From Verrucomicrobiota bacterium (lineage in GTDB: Bacteria > Verrucomicrobiota > Verrucomicrobiia > Opitutales > Opitutaceae), in the NCBI GenBank assembly GCA_023399155.1, contig JAEWQP010000038.1, forward strand, positions 28,938 through 92,937: 64,000 nucleotides of DNA, given 5' to 3'. Each line of letters starts with the position of its first letter. Within the stretch, counting starts at the first letter, position 1. The notes under the pieces are model-generated. The model was not told the origin of the DNA. It searched no databases and saw only the letters and a program-made list of their open reading frames with translations. A program made the position numbers and the translations under genes. Below, piece by piece: positions 9,547-17,538 of the stretch.

Positions 9547-10830
9547 ATGTCCTCGCCCCGACCCTTCCCCACCCTCCTTATCCTCACGACGCTCGCGCTG
9601 CCGCTCCGCGCGGGTGCGAACGACTGGCCGCTGCCGATCGGAGTTCCGGCAGACCTGGGCGTCTCCGCGCAGCGGATCGAAGTGGCCCACCAGGCCCTCG
9701 ACCGCTACGTCGACGAGGGCCGGTATGCTGGATACGTCTCGTTGTTCGCGCGCCATGGCAGGATCGTCGACTGGCACGCGCACGGCTGGCGCGACCTCGA
9801 GGCGAAAAAGCCGATGGAGAAAGATACGATCGTCCGCATCTACTCCAACTCGAAGGTCATCACGTCCGTCGCCATCCTGACGCTGCTCGAGCAGGATAAA
9901 CTGAAGCTCAGCGATCCCATCAGCAGATACCTGCCCGAGCTGAAGGACCGCCAGATCCTCGTCGGCGGCACGGTCGATGCACCGAAGCTAGAACCGGCGA
10001 CCCGACCCATCACGGTCCTTCACCTCCTCAACCAGACCGCGGGTTACTACTACGATGCGGACTACTCTGCGGGCAATGAGGTCGCGATCGAACTCTTCCG
10101 CCGCGCCCGCGTGTGGGACGCTGACAGCCTCGATGGTTTCATCGAACGCGTCGCCACGCTGCCCGTGCTCGAGAATCCCGGCGAACGCTGGCGCTATGGG
10201 ATCGCCATCGATCTGCTGGGAGCGATCGTGCAACGGGCGTCCGGTCAGCGCTTCGACCGCTATCTCGAGGAACACATCTTCAAGCCCCTCGGTATGCGTG
10301 ACACAGGATTCTGGGTACCGGAGGAGAAGCTCGACCGGCTCGCCAAGATCTACACGACCGACGCTTCGGGCACACTGGTCGCTGCCTCTCCCTTTCCCGT
10401 GGGAAATCCCAGGCCCGATGGCACCGGCATCCAGAGCGGCGGTGGCGGACTCTTCTCGACCTCGGGTGACTACGCGCGCTTCGCCCAGATGCTGCTCAAC
10501 GGTGGCGAGCTCGACGGGGCGCGTATCCTGAGCCGTAAGACGGTCGAACTGATGAGCCGGAATCACATCGCCCATCTCGCCTACCCGCATCCGTTCGACC
10601 GCGAGGACCGTGGCTACGGCCTGGTCGTGCAAATGGTCACCGATCTCGGTCGCAGTACCATGCTCGGTTCCGACGGCATGTGGGGCTGGGACGGCGCGGC
10701 CAGCACGATCTGCTGGATCGACCCGAAGGAGGATGCCGTCCTCGTCATGATCACCCAGAGGTTTCCCTACAACGCAGAAGATTTTCTCAACGCGTTCGTC
10801 AACACCACCTACGCCACGTTCAACGACTGA
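9547..10830 (+). CDS. Serine hydrolase of the beta-lactamase / class C esterase family
   Basis: This is a 427-aa exported protein with signal peptide MSSPRPFPTLLILTTLALPLRA. The catalytic SxxK motif is S100-N-S-K103 in IYSNSKVITSVAIL. A Tyr in ERWRYGIAIDLLG sits where the Y-x-N element is expected, but the Asn is replaced. SGGGGLFSTSGDYARFAQMLLNG and the late GYGLVVQ segment are typical of the family. Such proteins are usually carboxylesterases or D-amino-peptidases rather than antibiotic-resistance enzymes. Next to arabinoxylan hydrolases, an acetyl- or feruloyl-ester function is possible but unproven. It is transcribed away from GH51. Confidence 0.88.
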   Translation: MSSPRPFPTLLILTTLALPLRAGANDWPLPIGVPADLGVSAQRIEVAHQALDRYVDEGRYAGYVSLFARHGRIVDWHAHGWRDLEAKKPMEKDTIVRIYSNSKVITSVAILTLLEQDKLKLSDPISRYLPELKDRQILVGGTVDAPKLEPATRPITVLHLLNQTAGYYYDADYSAGNEVAIELFRRARVWDADSLDGFIERVATLPVLENPGERWRYGIAIDLLGAIVQRASGQRFDRYLEEHIFKPLGMRDTGFWVPEEKLDRLAKIYTTDASGTLVAASPFPVGNPRPDGTGIQSGGGGLFSTSGDYARFAQMLLNGGELDGARILSRKTVELMSRNHIAHLAYPHPFDREDRGYGLVVQMVTDLGRSTMLGSDGMWGWDGAASTICWIDPKEDAVLVMITQRFPYNAEDFLNAFVNTTYATFND

Positions 10831-10930
10831 ACAGCCTCCCCCGGTCTCCCGCGGCAGGCGGAACGTGACAGAGTCGCGAACAAGACGTGACGCCGCCGGC
10901 TCGCTCGTCAGCTCGCACCTTTGAGCCGTC

Positions 10931-11146
10931 TCAAGAGATGCCGAAACCGGAAAGGGTGTCGAGATCCGGGGTCATGCCCCCGGCCGCCTCACTGAAGTAG
11001 AACTGCTGGATGTAGCCGTCCACGAAGGTCGCTCGTGACATCTGTATCGGGACCACCTGGACAGCGCTGCACCCGGCCACGGCGGTGGCAACAACTGCGG
11101 TCGAGACCAGAATGCACAATCGGGCCACGGGCCCGCACGAGAGCAC
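10931..11146 (-). CDS. Small putative lipoprotein (about 70 aa)
   Basis: The frame has a hydrophobic leader ILVSTAVVATAVAGC ending in a lipobox-like A-V-A-G-C, then about 45 residues (QMSRATFVDGYIQQFYFSEAA). I do not recognise a family. The start is uncertain: GTG at 11146 overlaps an AGGAG sequence, and another GTG lies at 11128. The lipobox and hydrophobic core argue for a real gene. It is short, lacks homologous context, and is convergent with the serine hydrolase. Confidence 0.42.
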   Translation of the reverse strand: MLSCGPVARLCILVSTAVVATAVAGCSAVQVVPIQMSRATFVDGYIQQFYFSEAAGGMTPDLDTLSGFGIS

Positions 11147-11761
11147 TCCTCGCGCGGGACAAGTCTCTTGAGCCCAAGCGCCGAACCTGACGCGATCAGG
11201 GTCGACTCTCTCGACGATCAGTCAGCGGGATCATATGTGGATTCGGGTGTCGAAACGTAGCGACATCATACCGGCTTTAAAGCCAACCGAGGTGAATCGC
11301 GTCGACGCGGAGCGCTCGCTCAGAGAACTCGGGCCGAGCCGCGACGTAGATCAACGACACACGTGGCCGCGGGATACAACTGCGCTCCCGAGGGCACGAT
11401 CAATCGGGGTTACGTGACGTGGCAGCACCCTCGGGCGACGCGCAACTATCTCGCTTTTGATCCATCAGAAGCCGATGACGGCACGGCCCAGCCAGATCGT
11501 CGTCCCGGGGGACGATGGATCCTGTGACTGCGATCCCTCTCCTCCTTGAATCTCCCCTTGCCTCCCCCTTGGACCACCCACTCGGCTGGCGGTGATGCTC
11601 GAAGCCGAATCAGCCGAGCCGTATGTGCCACGTCCGATTCAAGAGTCGGGACGTGACCCGTTGGCTGGGCTTAATGATCGGCAGGCGCGTTGCTAATAGT
11701 CCCGGTATCCACCGCAGTCGGTCTAAGGGGAAGCCACGCGCCCGGTGTTTCGCATTCTGGA
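11147..11761. other. Intergenic region with no clear gene
   Basis: About 600 bases. One plus-strand stretch near 11370-11528 reads like degraded coding sequence (GYVTWQHPRATRNYLAF, ending TGA) but has no start or family match. A dispersed-repeat core, GAGTCGGGACGTGACCCG, lies at 11643-11660. The leader of the propeller gene lies at the right end. Confidence 0.4.
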
Positions 11762-13114
11762 ATGTCCCCAAACACAGCCCCTGTCTCCGCGCGTTTTGGC
11801 CGGCGTGGCCGAAATCAGAAAGTCGTTTTCGTCGTTCTCGTCGCGATCGCCTGCGTTTTCGCGAAGGAGGTCACTGCCCAGGGCATGTTTCGCGGCGATC
11901 CCGCGCATAGCGGCATCTACGCCGGTGCCGGGCCGCGGTCGCTCACGGGAGTGAAATGGGCCTTCAAGACAGGTGGACCGGTTATCTCCTCGCCCGCGCT
12001 TGTCGGCGGCATGGCTGTCTTTGGGAGCGACGATTGCCATCTCTATGCCGTCGATCTGGCGACCGGCGCGGAGAGGTGGAAGTTCGATACAGGCGGGGCG
12101 GTCCGCAGCTCGCCAGCGATCGTCGGAGGCGTGGTCTACGCCGGAAGCTACGGGGGCAACTTTCACGCCCTCGATGCCGCTACGGGCAGGGAACTCTGGA
12201 GATTCGCGGTTCCCGGCGAGCGGCGCTACGCCGCCAAGGGCCTGCACGGCTACTTTCCCCGCGGACAGGTGATTCCCGACTTCTGGGATGTCTTCCAGTC
12301 GTCGCCGGTCGTGGTCGACGGCGTCGTGTATTTTGGTTGTGGTGACGGCCATCTTTACGCGCTCGACGCGGCGGGTGGATCGCTCCGCTGGAAGTACGCC
12401 ACCGGAGACGTCGTGCACTCCTCGCCGGCGGTGGTCGATGGCACGGTGTTTTTCGGGAGCTGGGATACCAACCTTCATGCGCTCGACGCCGCGACCGGAG
12501 CGGTGCGCTGGAAGTTCAAGACTGGCGATGATCCGGAGAACTCCAACCAGACTGGCATCCCGTCGTCACCGTGCGTGGCTGATGGAGTCGTCTACTTCGG
12601 CTGTCGGGACTCGCATCTCTACGCGCTCGATGCGCGCACCGGGGCACTGGCGTGGAGGTATCATCTCACCTGGATCATCGCCTCGCCGGTTGTGCGTGAT
12701 GGCCGCGTCTACTGCAACACCTCGATCCCGGCGTTCTTCTTCGCGCTCGACGCGCACAGCGGCCAGGAAATCTACAAGGTTGACTTGCAGATTCCCGCGT
12801 TCTCATCGCCCGCGCTTGCCGGTGACCTCGCTTACGTTGGCTCTTTCAACGGCAAGCTTTACGCCGTGGATGTCGCGGCGGGAAAGATCGCCTGGGAGTT
12901 TCAAACTGAAGCCGCGAAGCGAAACATCGCAGGCGCGCTCACGCCGGAGGGCGGATTCAACCCGGCAATCTTGTTCACATCGCGCGACTTCCAGGACATG
13001 TACGTTTCGGGCGCGCACCTGTTTTCGCTCGGATCGATCCTATCATCCCCGACCGTCGTGGATGGTGTCGTTTACGTCGGTAGCGCCGACGGCCACCTCT
13101 ACGCGATCGAGTAG
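11762..13114 (+). CDS. PQQ-binding-like beta-propeller repeat protein, exported
   Basis: The product is 450 aa from the ATG at 11762. A positively charged N-terminus followed by VVFVVLVAIACVFAKEVTAQ gives a signal peptide. The rest consists of about eight repeats of the form SSPALVGG...VYFGSxDxHLYALDAATGxxxWKF, the PQQ/BamB-type beta-propeller blade. No catalytic residues of quinoprotein dehydrogenases are evident, so this is likely a periplasmic structural or binding propeller. It has no lipobox, so a BamB role is not supported. The frame extends upstream to 11690, but the signal peptide favours 11762. Confidence 0.9.
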   Translation: MSPNTAPVSARFGRRGRNQKVVFVVLVAIACVFAKEVTAQGMFRGDPAHSGIYAGAGPRSLTGVKWAFKTGGPVISSPALVGGMAVFGSDDCHLYAVDLATGAERWKFDTGGAVRSSPAIVGGVVYAGSYGGNFHALDAATGRELWRFAVPGERRYAAKGLHGYFPRGQVIPDFWDVFQSSPVVVDGVVYFGCGDGHLYALDAAGGSLRWKYATGDVVHSSPAVVDGTVFFGSWDTNLHALDAATGAVRWKFKTGDDPENSNQTGIPSSPCVADGVVYFGCRDSHLYALDARTGALAWRYHLTWIIASPVVRDGRVYCNTSIPAFFFALDAHSGQEIYKVDLQIPAFSSPALAGDLAYVGSFNGKLYAVDVAAGKIAWEFQTEAAKRNIAGALTPEGGFNPAILFTSRDFQDMYVSGAHLFSLGSILSSPTVVDGVVYVGSADGHLYAIE

Positions 13115-13157
13115 AACCGCGGTCGAACGGACAGGCCGAAGGGGACAGGCCGAATGG

Positions 13158-13312
13158 GCCACGTCTCGCCTCCTGACTCACCCACTCCACGCGCGTCGCG
13201 GCGCCAAGTGCACGCACCTGTTGCCGTGACTGGAAACCAAAATCCACCATCCCACTCCAGCCAGGACCTGCGATCCCAGAAACCTCGCCAGTCAACAATC
13301 AAGACGTGGGAC
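13158..13312. repeat. Dispersed intergenic repeat, copy 1
   Basis: The segment opens TGACTCACCCACTCC and ends AGTCAACAATCAAGACGTGG. Its order of conserved blocks matches 26751-26905: TGACTCACCCACTCC, GTGCAC, GTGACTGG, AATCCACCA, then GTCAACAATCAAG. The middle is diverged. The 3' core (AAGACGTGACCCC-like) recurs alone at other intergenic sites in this window. Confidence 0.7.
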
Positions 13313-13385
13313 TCACCACGTTGCGGGCGAACGCGGCGAGTCCTCGACCAGCAGGAGGCGGATGGTGCTCGCGCCGGGTACGGCG

Positions 13386-14063
13386 TCAGAATTTTCGCAG
13401 CACCCCAAGGCTGAAGCGTTGGGAGTCCAGGTCGATCTGAGTGACGTCCTCCACCCAGACGGCGTCCAGGCCGCCGGTCAGGGTCCATGTCTCATTCAGG
13501 TCATGGCTGACGCGCACGCCGAAGGAGACGCCCCCGTCGCCCAAGGCGAGGTACTTGGCGAAGAGGTCCATGCGGGTCTCGGGCCGAAAGCCAAGGCTCA
13601 GGCCGACCTCCACCGTGGCGCCAACTTCGTCGCCGCTGCCCCTTCCGTTGAAATCCGGGCCGGTCACAAGCCTGTCCAAGTCGGAAGTGCGCACATACTC
13701 CACGCCGGCCTGTGCGTAGCCGTCGAGGTTCCAGGTGTTCCACGTTTTGAGTGCTCGGATCGTCCCGATGCTGGCATTCACCTGCACCAACCCGGCATCC
13801 CCATCCAGGCGGGAGAGGTCGGCCACGCCGCGCACGTACCACACGTCGCTCAGGAGCTTATGCCCCTCGACGCGCAGACCGTACATGTCGAAATCCTCCT
13901 CGCCCCCGTCCGGCGCTTCGGTCCCGGCTGGCCCGTCCAGTTCGAACGAACCGGCGTGCAGGGAAAGCCCCACATGGTCGTACCGCCAGGGATGTTCGGC
14001 GTGCGCGGCGATTCCGCCGGCCAGAGTCAGGAGGAGAACGGCGATCGGTGTAGTTGTCTTCAT
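13386..14063 (-). CDS. Small outer-membrane beta-barrel protein
   Basis: The product is 225 aa from the ATG at 14063, with signal peptide MKTTTPIAVLLLTLAGGIAAHA. The mature part alternates polar and hydrophobic residues in beta-hairpins, for example VGLSLHAGSFEL and VGATVEVGLSLGFRPETRMDLFAKY. It ends in a C-terminal Phe (VLRKF), the usual signal for barrel assembly. The size suggests an eight-stranded barrel of the OmpA/OmpW-like kind. Function unknown. The open frame extends to 14393, but that part has no coding character. Confidence 0.82.
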   Translation of the reverse strand: MKTTTPIAVLLLTLAGGIAAHAEHPWRYDHVGLSLHAGSFELDGPAGTEAPDGGEEDFDMYGLRVEGHKLLSDVWYVRGVADLSRLDGDAGLVQVNASIGTIRALKTWNTWNLDGYAQAGVEYVRTSDLDRLVTGPDFNGRGSGDEVGATVEVGLSLGFRPETRMDLFAKYLALGDGGVSFGVRVSHDLNETWTLTGGLDAVWVEDVTQIDLDSQRFSLGVLRKF

Positions 14064-14964
14064 GTCGTTTTTTCGGATGGATGGTTGTGTTGAGTGATAG
14101 GAAATCGCTTTTGACCGGCCGCTGGATGCAGCCACGAGAAGTGACGAGAGGACTCCGTTCAGTTTCATGGAGATTGATTTCGAGTTTGTGCACGACGTGG
14201 TCGTGTCGCGCGTGACTTCTTTCGCATGAACGGGGCTTTTGGATGCGGAACTCGGACCATCTGATTTCGCAGGAAGGCGATCCCGGTCGGCTGACAGTCT
14301 GGAAAATGGCAACTCCGGTTGCTCCCGTTGTGCGACCGGGAGTACGTGACACACGTCGTGCCCGCCCACACCCCGAGCGGTGCAGTCCCGCACGTCGTCT
14401 GCATCCTCCTTCGCTCCTCACCCGTCGCTACCGTGCGGGCAACCCCACCGGCGGCGGCCTGCGCGGTGCAGTGGCGCACACGAGGTGTCGTGCAGCCGAT
14501 CATCGCCATGACTCCGTTGTTCTCGGCGCCGCTCGCCTTTGAGTCAGGCGAAGCGCTGCCGAGACGGCGTACTTCGCGACACAGTCGTCGCTTTCATCGC
14601 CACCGTCAAGGGGAGCAGAAGGGATTACAACGGCCTCCCCAAGTGGGCAGCAGCGAACGTGCGTGCCTTCTCAAGTCCCGCGCCGCAAGAGCCGTCTCAA
14701 GAATGCCGTAGCCGCGGCATGTTCTCGTTCTTCGAGGAGGCGCAGGCGCTTTCGCGCGTTTAGGGGGACGACGACATTCGTGAAGCCGCTGCAGCGCCTC
14801 TACCTGTGATCGCACGATACCTGTGTTCGCTTCGCGCGTCGCGCGCGTGCGGGTTCGCTGCGGCATTTGTTTCGAGTCTTCCCGGTCTCCGCCACCACAA
14901 CCTGACAAGCTGCGAGGCGCGAGGCGATCAAGCCGCCGGCGACGAGGCGCGATCAATGATCTGT
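14064..14964. other. Long intergenic region with no supported gene
   Basis: About 900 bases. Open frames on both strands are Arg/Ser/Thr-rich shadows without start-site or domain support. I see no tRNA, repeat array or IS end. It contains the upstream region of the barrel gene and the 3' flank of the anti-sigma gene. Confidence 0.45.
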
Positions 14965-15717
14965 CTATTGCTTCGTAATCAGGACCATCGGGCCCTCGGC
15001 CTTCGGCACACCCCCCTTGCGCTCGAGGCTGACTGCGAAGGCGTTGGCAGCGGAGATCGTCTGCCCCGGATGGAACTGAAAGCGCGAGCTGCCGTCCGCG
15101 CTGGTGTTAAACACGCCGCCATCCACGGGATTGGCGTAGGCGGGGTCGACGACCCAGAGCTGGTAGTCCTGATCGGCTGGCACGGGCGGGAGATTCTCGA
15201 CCGTGAGGATACCCTCCTGGCGATCCTCGTCCCAGACACAGACGGCGCGCGCATCCGGAGTATTCTGCAACAACGAGGAGAGGACGGCGATCTGCAGGCG
15301 GTCGACCGCGCTTTGCTGTTCGAGGTCGGCGACCTCGGTGCGCAGCTTCCGGTTGCTTTGCACGAGCAGTCCGCAAACGAGCGCGAGACTCGCGGCCAGG
15401 GCCCACGGAAACCAGCGAAACGCCACCATGTCGCTTGCGGTCTCGGCAGCTGCCGGCGTTTGCGTTGTCGCAGTCGCCCTGTGCTGATGCGGCCGACGCT
15501 CGGGCAGCGCATCCAGCACGCGCTGTTTCAACGCGGGCGAAGGTGCCATTTGCGGGACCGACAACGCGAGATCGGCAGCGGTGTCGACGAATGCGTGCAA
15601 CAACTCCCGGTCCTGCGGATGCTCCCGCAAATGTGCCTGCAACGCGGCTTCCTGCTCCGGTTCGAGCAGGCCCAGGGCGCGCAGGGCGGCAATCTCTTCG
15701 AGTTGCTCGCGGTTCAT
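14965..15717 (-). CDS. Anti-sigma factor, RskA family
   Basis: The product is 250 aa. An N-terminal zinc-less anti-sigma domain (residues 1-95, EEIAALRALGLLEPEQEAAL) precedes one membrane span near 103-120 (WALAASLALVCGLLV). A coiled-coil heptad stretch follows, then an extracytoplasmic RskA beta-domain (GILTVENLPPVPADQDYQLW ... FAVSLERKGG). The family sequesters its partner ECF sigma factor at the membrane and releases it after regulated proteolysis. Its ATG overlaps the sigma stop codon as ATGA (15714-15717), so the two proteins are translationally coupled. Confidence 0.93.
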   Translation of the reverse strand: MNREQLEEIAALRALGLLEPEQEAALQAHLREHPQDRELLHAFVDTAADLALSVPQMAPSPALKQRVLDALPERRPHQHRATATTQTPAAAETASDMVAFRWFPWALAASLALVCGLLVQSNRKLRTEVADLEQQSAVDRLQIAVLSSLLQNTPDARAVCVWDEDRQEGILTVENLPPVPADQDYQLWVVDPAYANPVDGGVFNTSADGSSRFQFHPGQTISAANAFAVSLERKGGVPKAEGPMVLITKQ

Positions 15718-16292
15718 ACGCGGCCTGCCAGGCGCTCACGCATGCGAAGCATGCCGCGGCGAATCCTGGCTTTGATGGTTCCCAGGGGTTGCGAGAGCCG
15801 GTCCGCAATCTCGGCTTGTGTCAGTCCCTCGAAGAATGCGAGTTCGATGGCCGTTTTCTGGTCCAACGGCAGATCGGAGAAAGCCTCCCGCACGACTTCC
15901 GCGCTCTCGCTGGCGGACGCGGCATCCCGCGAATTGGCCGCGGTGGTGCTGAGCGAGCGGGCCGCGATGTCGTCGGCCGACCGCTCGAGGATGCCACCGC
16001 GACGCGTACGGGTGCGGATGCGCTCGATGGCCTTGTTGCGAGCGATCGAGACGGCCCAAGTGAAGGGTTGCGCGCGCGTGCCATCGAAATCCATGGCCTT
16101 GGACCAGAGCTCGACAAACACCTCCTGCACCACGTCCTCCGCCTCGGTCGGGTTGCCCAGGATTTTCAAGATCAACGAGAAGAGAGGGCGCGAGAAACGG
16201 TCATACAGGATTGAAAACGCATCCTTGTCACCGTCCGCAGAGAGCCGCAACAAGTCGGCGTCGCTGGAAGTGGGTGCATCTGCGCGAGGCAT
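15714..16292 (-). CDS. ECF-family RNA polymerase sigma factor (RskA partner)
   Basis: The product is 192 aa. The sigma-70 region 2 motif (AFSILYDRFSRPLFSLILKILGN ... EDVVQEVFVELW) lies at about 24-70. Region 4 (LPLDQKTAIELAFFEGLTQAEIADRL) with its helix-turn-helix follows at about 135-180. The start at 16292 fits normal ECF length; the frame is open to 16700, but the extra residues look non-coding. It directs transcription of an envelope or stress regulon and normally its own operon. It is co-transcribed with the RskA-type anti-sigma factor. No convincing autoregulated promoter could be assigned. Confidence 0.93.
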   Translation of the reverse strand: MPRADAPTSSDADLLRLSADGDKDAFSILYDRFSRPLFSLILKILGNPTEAEDVVQEVFVELWSKAMDFDGTRAQPFTWAVSIARNKAIERIRTRTRRGGILERSADDIAARSLSTTAANSRDAASASESAEVVREAFSDLPLDQKTAIELAFFEGLTQAEIADRLSQPLGTIKARIRRGMLRMRERLAGRV

Positions 16293-16671
16293 GGAAATTC
16301 CGTCTCCGCTGCAGGAGACGTCCCGGTGGGCGGAAGAATTGTGGGAGACGCAACTCAGTAAACCCAATCCGTCAACCCTGCCCGCGGACATGTTTGCACC
16401 CAGCATTGCTGTTGATTCGTGCCGGTGGGGAGGCCGGATGCACATCGTTCGCAAACTGGTCTTCCCTGAGAAGTGGAGAGCGGAACGGGCGGGCTGGTTG
16501 AGATGATGGTTTTGTTGTCTGAAGTTAAGCCCGAGGGAGAGATTCCGACGCGACGGGGTCAGGCTTTGGGGCTTGGGACTCATTGCGATCGAACCAATAC
16601 AGCCGATACGCGGCCATGACATGCTCGTCCGTCGAGCCCGAGGACACGGCCGCAACGCCGACACGGTGCTT
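16293..16671. other. Intergenic region holding a coding-tail repeat
   Basis: This region lies upstream of the sigma gene and downstream of FkbM. The part at 16561-16645 is a repeat shared with 35530-35592 and is annotated separately. The remaining bases (16293-16560) probably contain the sigma promoter; no other gene is visible. Confidence 0.45.
16561..16645 (-). repeat. Orphan 3' gene-tail fragment shared with the pseudogene at 35.5 kb
   Basis: On the minus strand this reads EHVMAAYRLYWFDRNESQ. It matches VHVMTAYRLY at the end of the pseudogene around 35562. The DNA at 16561-16624 and 35530-35592 is mostly identical apart from a one-base indel. Downstream both run into the AGCCCCAAAGCCT(G/C)AC sequence of the dispersed repeat family. 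Only the last 20-30 codons are recognisable here. Confidence 0.65.
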
Positions 16672-17538
16672 TCACCTCCGCACTCTCGCGACCACCGCAT
16701 CCCTGCGATACACGGTGTTCATTCGCGTTCGCACGACCTCGGTATACCCGGAATCCACGAGCGCACCAGGCAGGTCCAGCCGCCAGTGCCGTTCGGAATT
16801 CTCAACAATCAGAAGCACCGGCAATTGTTCCGCCCTGGCACTTGCGAGGAAAGGCATCAGCGCAAGATCCTCGGCGCCTTCGATGTCTATTTTGAGGGCG
16901 TCGACGCGCGAGATCGACAGCTCCGCGATCACTGCCATCAGGGGCCGGCACCGTATGTGAACTGTACCTGCGGAACGAACTCTCGCGCAAAGAATGCTCG
17001 CCGCGCCGAGATTGCCGGCATCGAGATGCAAATCCACCCTCCGCTCCTCGTCGGCCACGCCGACCGGGAGCACATTGATTCGCGGCCATCGCGACGTTCC
17101 CCGGCGAGTCGCATTCACATTGAAGCAGAGTCGCTCATAGGTTCGAGGGTTTGGCTCAAACGCGACGATTCGACCCTTCGCGCCAAGGTGGACGGCAGCA
17201 GTCAACGTATAGATGCCGACATTGGCTCCGATATCGACGAACACCCCGTCATGCGGCAGAGACCGCACGAGCAAATCGCGCTCTCTCCCGTCGAAGCGCC
17301 AAGGCATGAAGGCAAACTTCTTCTCGGAGCAGTTGTCGAGCATGTGGCACCGCATCCGGATCGCGCCAATCTCCAGGTCGACCGGCAGCGCGATGGTTTT
17401 CAGAACCAGCAGCCGGACCAACTGGGCCATTTGCTGTCCGAACCAGTTCTCGGGACAGCGCTGCGCCATTCGAATGAGCCGCCGCCAGCGAGCAGGCGGG
17501 CTCCTTCGGCCGAAGGCCGACTCAGAGGGAAGACTCAT
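16672..17538 (-). CDS. FkbM-family SAM-dependent methyltransferase
   Basis: The product is 288 aa from the ATG at 17538. This start overlaps the stop of the upstream glycosyltransferase as ATGA, which fixes it despite an open frame to 17610. The Rossmann SAM-binding motif VFVDIGANVGIYTLTAA is followed by the acidic motif GRIVAFEPNP and the FkbM motif DALKIDIEGAED. FkbM proteins O-methylate sugars or polyketide hydroxyls. As the last gene of the PAP2-GT2/LAB_N/GT39 operon it probably methylates the transferred sugar or a surface glycan. Confidence 0.9.
   Translation of the reverse strand: MSLPSESAFGRRSPPARWRRLIRMAQRCPENWFGQQMAQLVRLLVLKTIALPVDLEIGAIRMRCHMLDNCSEKKFAFMPWRFDGRERDLLVRSLPHDGVFVDIGANVGIYTLTAAVHLGAKGRIVAFEPNPRTYERLCFNVNATRRGTSRWPRINVLPVGVADEERRVDLHLDAGNLGAASILCARVRSAGTVHIRCRPLMAVIAELSISRVDALKIDIEGAEDLALMPFLASARAEQLPVLLIVENSERHWRLDLPGALVDSGYTEVVRTRMNTVYRRDAVVARVRR

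Noticed and set aside
9547..10830. Antibiotic-resistance beta-lactamase
   Set aside because: The protein has SxxK but lacks the usual Y-x-N; context and family favour an esterase-like serine hydrolase.
11370..11528. Coding-like stretch GYVTWQHPRATRNYLAF
   Set aside because: It has no start and no recognised family, so I mention it only under the intergenic entry.
14064..14964. A gene in the 900-base gap
   Set aside because: Several open frames exist on both strands, but none has a ribosome-binding site, signal, hydrophobic pattern or family likeness.
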